From positions 1 to 9,774 of the forward strand of contig DMIT01000146.1 of assembly GCA_003452275.1 (NCBI GenBank): a stretch of 9,774 nucleotides of DNA, in the 5' to 3' direction. Both the position numbers and the translations under genes were made by a program. Below the pieces are notes generated by a model. The model was given only the letters and a program-made list of their open reading frames with translations, was not told the origin of the DNA and ran no database searches. How positions within the stretch are numbered: position 1 is the first letter of the stretch; every line of letters starts with the position of its first letter. Origin of the DNA: Rhodospirillaceae bacterium (lineage in GTDB: Bacteria; Pseudomonadota; Alphaproteobacteria; Micavibrionales; Micavibrionaceae). This document shows, piece after piece, positions 8,038 to 9,774 of this stretch.

Positions 8038-8113
8038 GAGGTGACCAATGGCAAGAAGTTGTGTTTCTAATATAGAGTGAAAGGCAAGAATAATCACCCG
8101 TTTTTTCACTTAT

Positions 8114-9748
8114 TTACATTCCGGTGTAATGCGGGCCGCCGCCACCTTGCGGGGGCGTCCAGTCAATATTCTGCGAGGGGTCTTTAATATCGCAGGTTTT
8201 ACAATGGACACAGTTTTGCGCATTGATGCGGAATGTCTTTTGATTGTTTTCCTCAACGATTTCGTAAACTCCTGCCGGGCAGTATCTTTGCGCAGGCTCT
8301 GCCCATTTCGGTAAATTGATCGCCAGCGGGATCGAGGCATCTTTCAGCTTCAAATGACTGGGTTGATCTTCTTCATGGTTGGTATTGGATAAGAAGACGG
8401 ATGACAGGCGGTCAAAGGTCAGTATTCCATCCGGTTTCACATAGTCTGGCGGTGTGGACTGGGAAGCCAGTGCCAGTGTGCTATAATCCGCATGGTGTTT
8501 CAGGGTGTAGGGTAGCATCCACCCCCCCAGAGTTTGAAAGGCTGCGTGGAGAAGTCCGATATAACGCCCCCAGCGAAAGCCCTGCCTGATATTGCGGACT
8601 TTATAAAGCTCGTCATAAAGCCAGCTTTCTTTGAATTTATCCGTATAAGATGTGCATTCGGCTTCTTCCAATTGCGCGCAAATGGCTTCGGCTGCCAACA
8701 TACCGGATTTAAGGGCAGCATGGTTGCCTTTGATTTTGGCGACATTCAGAAAGCCCGCGCTGTCCCCCGTTAACAGTCCTCCGGCAAAGGTCAGTTTCGG
8801 AAGGCCGGCCAAGCCGCCTTCTACCAAGGCCCGCGCCCCGTAAGAAATACGTTTTCCGCCCTCCAATAATTGGGCAATAGCCGGATGCAGCTTATGGCGC
8901 TGCATTTCTTCAAACGGAGAAAGATAGGGGTTTTGATAGTCCAGCCCCACGACATAGCCGATAGAAACAAGATGATCTTCCATATGATAAAGCCATGATC
9001 CGCCATAGGTCATGCTGTCCAGTGGCCAGCCCATAGTATGGATCACACGGCCCTGATGATGGTTTTCAGGTTTGATTTCCCAGATTTCCTTAATGCCCAG
9101 GCCATAGGTTTGGTGCCCCTGTGGACGCAGGTTGAATGTCTGGATGATCTCTTTGGTCAATGACCCGTGGCATCCTTCGGCGAAGACGGTATGTTTTGCA
9201 TGTAACTCTAATCCTGCCTGATAAGCGGCTGTTTTTTCCCCATCTTTTCCAATCCCCATATCGCCGGTCGCGACTCCTTTGACGCGGCCATCGTCATGGT
9301 ACAAAACTTCCGCAGCGGGAAAACCTGCGTATATTTCAACGCCCAGTGCCTCGGCTTGCCCCGCCAGCCATTTGCCCAGCGCCCCCAACGAAATAATATA
9401 ATTGCCATGATTATCCATTTGCGGCGGGGTGGGGAGGCGGATAGCGGAGGTTCGGGTCAGGAATAAAAACTGGTCTTCGCTGGCTTTGCATGTCAGCGGG
9501 GCGCCTTTTTCCTGCCAGTCAGGGATTAATTCATCAAGGGCGCGCGGTTCAAAAACGGCCCCCGACATCAGATGTGAACCGATTTCCGCGCCTTTTTCCA
9601 ATAAACACACGCCCAGCGCAGGATTGATTTGTTTCAAGCGAATGGCGCAGGCCAGTCCGGCAGGGCCGCCCCCTACGATCACGACATCATAAGCCATGTT
9701 ATCGCGGTCAGTCCTGACATTGCCGGTTTCTATGGTCTCTGTACTCAT
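8114..9748 (-). CDS. Electron transfer flavoprotein-ubiquinone oxidoreductase (ETF-QO)
   Basis: ETF-QO takes electrons from reduced ETF (fed by acyl-CoA and related dehydrogenases) and passes them to ubiquinone at the inner membrane, using FAD and one 4Fe-4S cluster. The 544 residues are full length. The dinucleotide-binding fold is YDVVIVGGGPAGLACAIRLK (20-39). A second FAD motif is FAGGLLTGDSAGFLN (321-335). The ubiquinone/membrane-contact region lies in the middle of the protein. The C-terminal ferredoxin-like domain has the cluster ligands Cys490 (YCPAGVYE) and Cys513, Cys516 and Cys519 (CVHCKTCDIKDP). The protein ends in the typical TPPQGGGGP tail. The start at 9748 leaves a 19-residue lead before the fold, normal for alphaproteobacterial members; M18 (9697) is an alternative. 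Only 26 bp of upstream sequence are in the window, so the promoter is not visible. It appears to head the cluster with the TPR lipoprotein and ispE. Confidence 0.97.
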   Translation of the reverse strand: MSTETIETGNVRTDRDNMAYDVVIVGGGPAGLACAIRLKQINPALGVCLLEKGAEIGSHLMSGAVFEPRALDELIPDWQEKGAPLTCKASEDQFLFLTRTSAIRLPTPPQMDNHGNYIISLGALGKWLAGQAEALGVEIYAGFPAAEVLYHDDGRVKGVATGDMGIGKDGEKTAAYQAGLELHAKHTVFAEGCHGSLTKEIIQTFNLRPQGHQTYGLGIKEIWEIKPENHHQGRVIHTMGWPLDSMTYGGSWLYHMEDHLVSIGYVVGLDYQNPYLSPFEEMQRHKLHPAIAQLLEGGKRISYGARALVEGGLAGLPKLTFAGGLLTGDSAGFLNVAKIKGNHAALKSGMLAAEAICAQLEEAECTSYTDKFKESWLYDELYKVRNIRQGFRWGRYIGLLHAAFQTLGGWMLPYTLKHHADYSTLALASQSTPPDYVKPDGILTFDRLSSVFLSNTNHEEDQPSHLKLKDASIPLAINLPKWAEPAQRYCPAGVYEIVEENNQKTFRINAQNCVHCKTCDIKDPSQNIDWTPPQGGGGPHYTGM

Positions 9749-9774
9749 TTTAAATGTCTTCTTTTCTTGGGTAT

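Overview
The window looks like chromosomal core genome of an alphaproteobacterium of middling GC (judged by eye, not computed). The main reason is a ChpT-type histidine phosphotransferase, which belongs to the CckA-ChpT-CtrA cell-cycle relay of that class. A PodJ-like polarity protein and a full-length ETF:ubiquinone oxidoreductase fit the same assignment. I cannot name a genus. I see no mobile element, tRNA, rRNA, CRISPR array or obvious horizontally acquired block.

Layout, left to right. Positions 1-866 (+) hold the 3' part of ligA, from its zinc finger to its BRCT domain; the 5' part lies outside. It converges, with only 4 bp between stops, on a three-gene minus-strand cluster read from right to left: chpT (2832 to 2170), an alpha/beta hydrolase (2180 to 1134, overlapping chpT by 11 bp), and a small protein of unknown function (1095 to 871). 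A 173-bp divergent intergenic region (2833-3005) separates chpT from a 791-residue plus-strand gene (3006-5381). That protein has a cytoplasmic coiled coil, one membrane segment, four Sel1 repeats and a C-terminal peptidoglycan-binding domain, which is the PodJ architecture. It converges, 5 bp apart, on a second tightly packed minus-strand cluster: etfQO (9748 to 8114), a TPR lipoprotein resembling P. aeruginosa LbcA (8037 to 6259), and ispE (6253 to 5387).

Two themes connect the genes. The first is cell-cycle and polarity control: chpT and the PodJ-like gene share one upstream region, which carries a CtrA-type half-site (TTAACCAT) and a GANTC site that CcrM could methylate. The second is envelope biology: the PodJ-like protein binds or senses peptidoglycan, the TPR lipoprotein may act in control of cell-wall hydrolases, the hydrolase may act on lysophospholipid, and ispE feeds the isoprenoid supply used for undecaprenyl phosphate. 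LigA (DNA replication and repair) and ETF-QO (electron entry to quinone) are housekeeping.

No clearly new biological system is visible. The points most worth following up are the shared chpT/podJ-like control region and the link between the LbcA-like gene and ispE.
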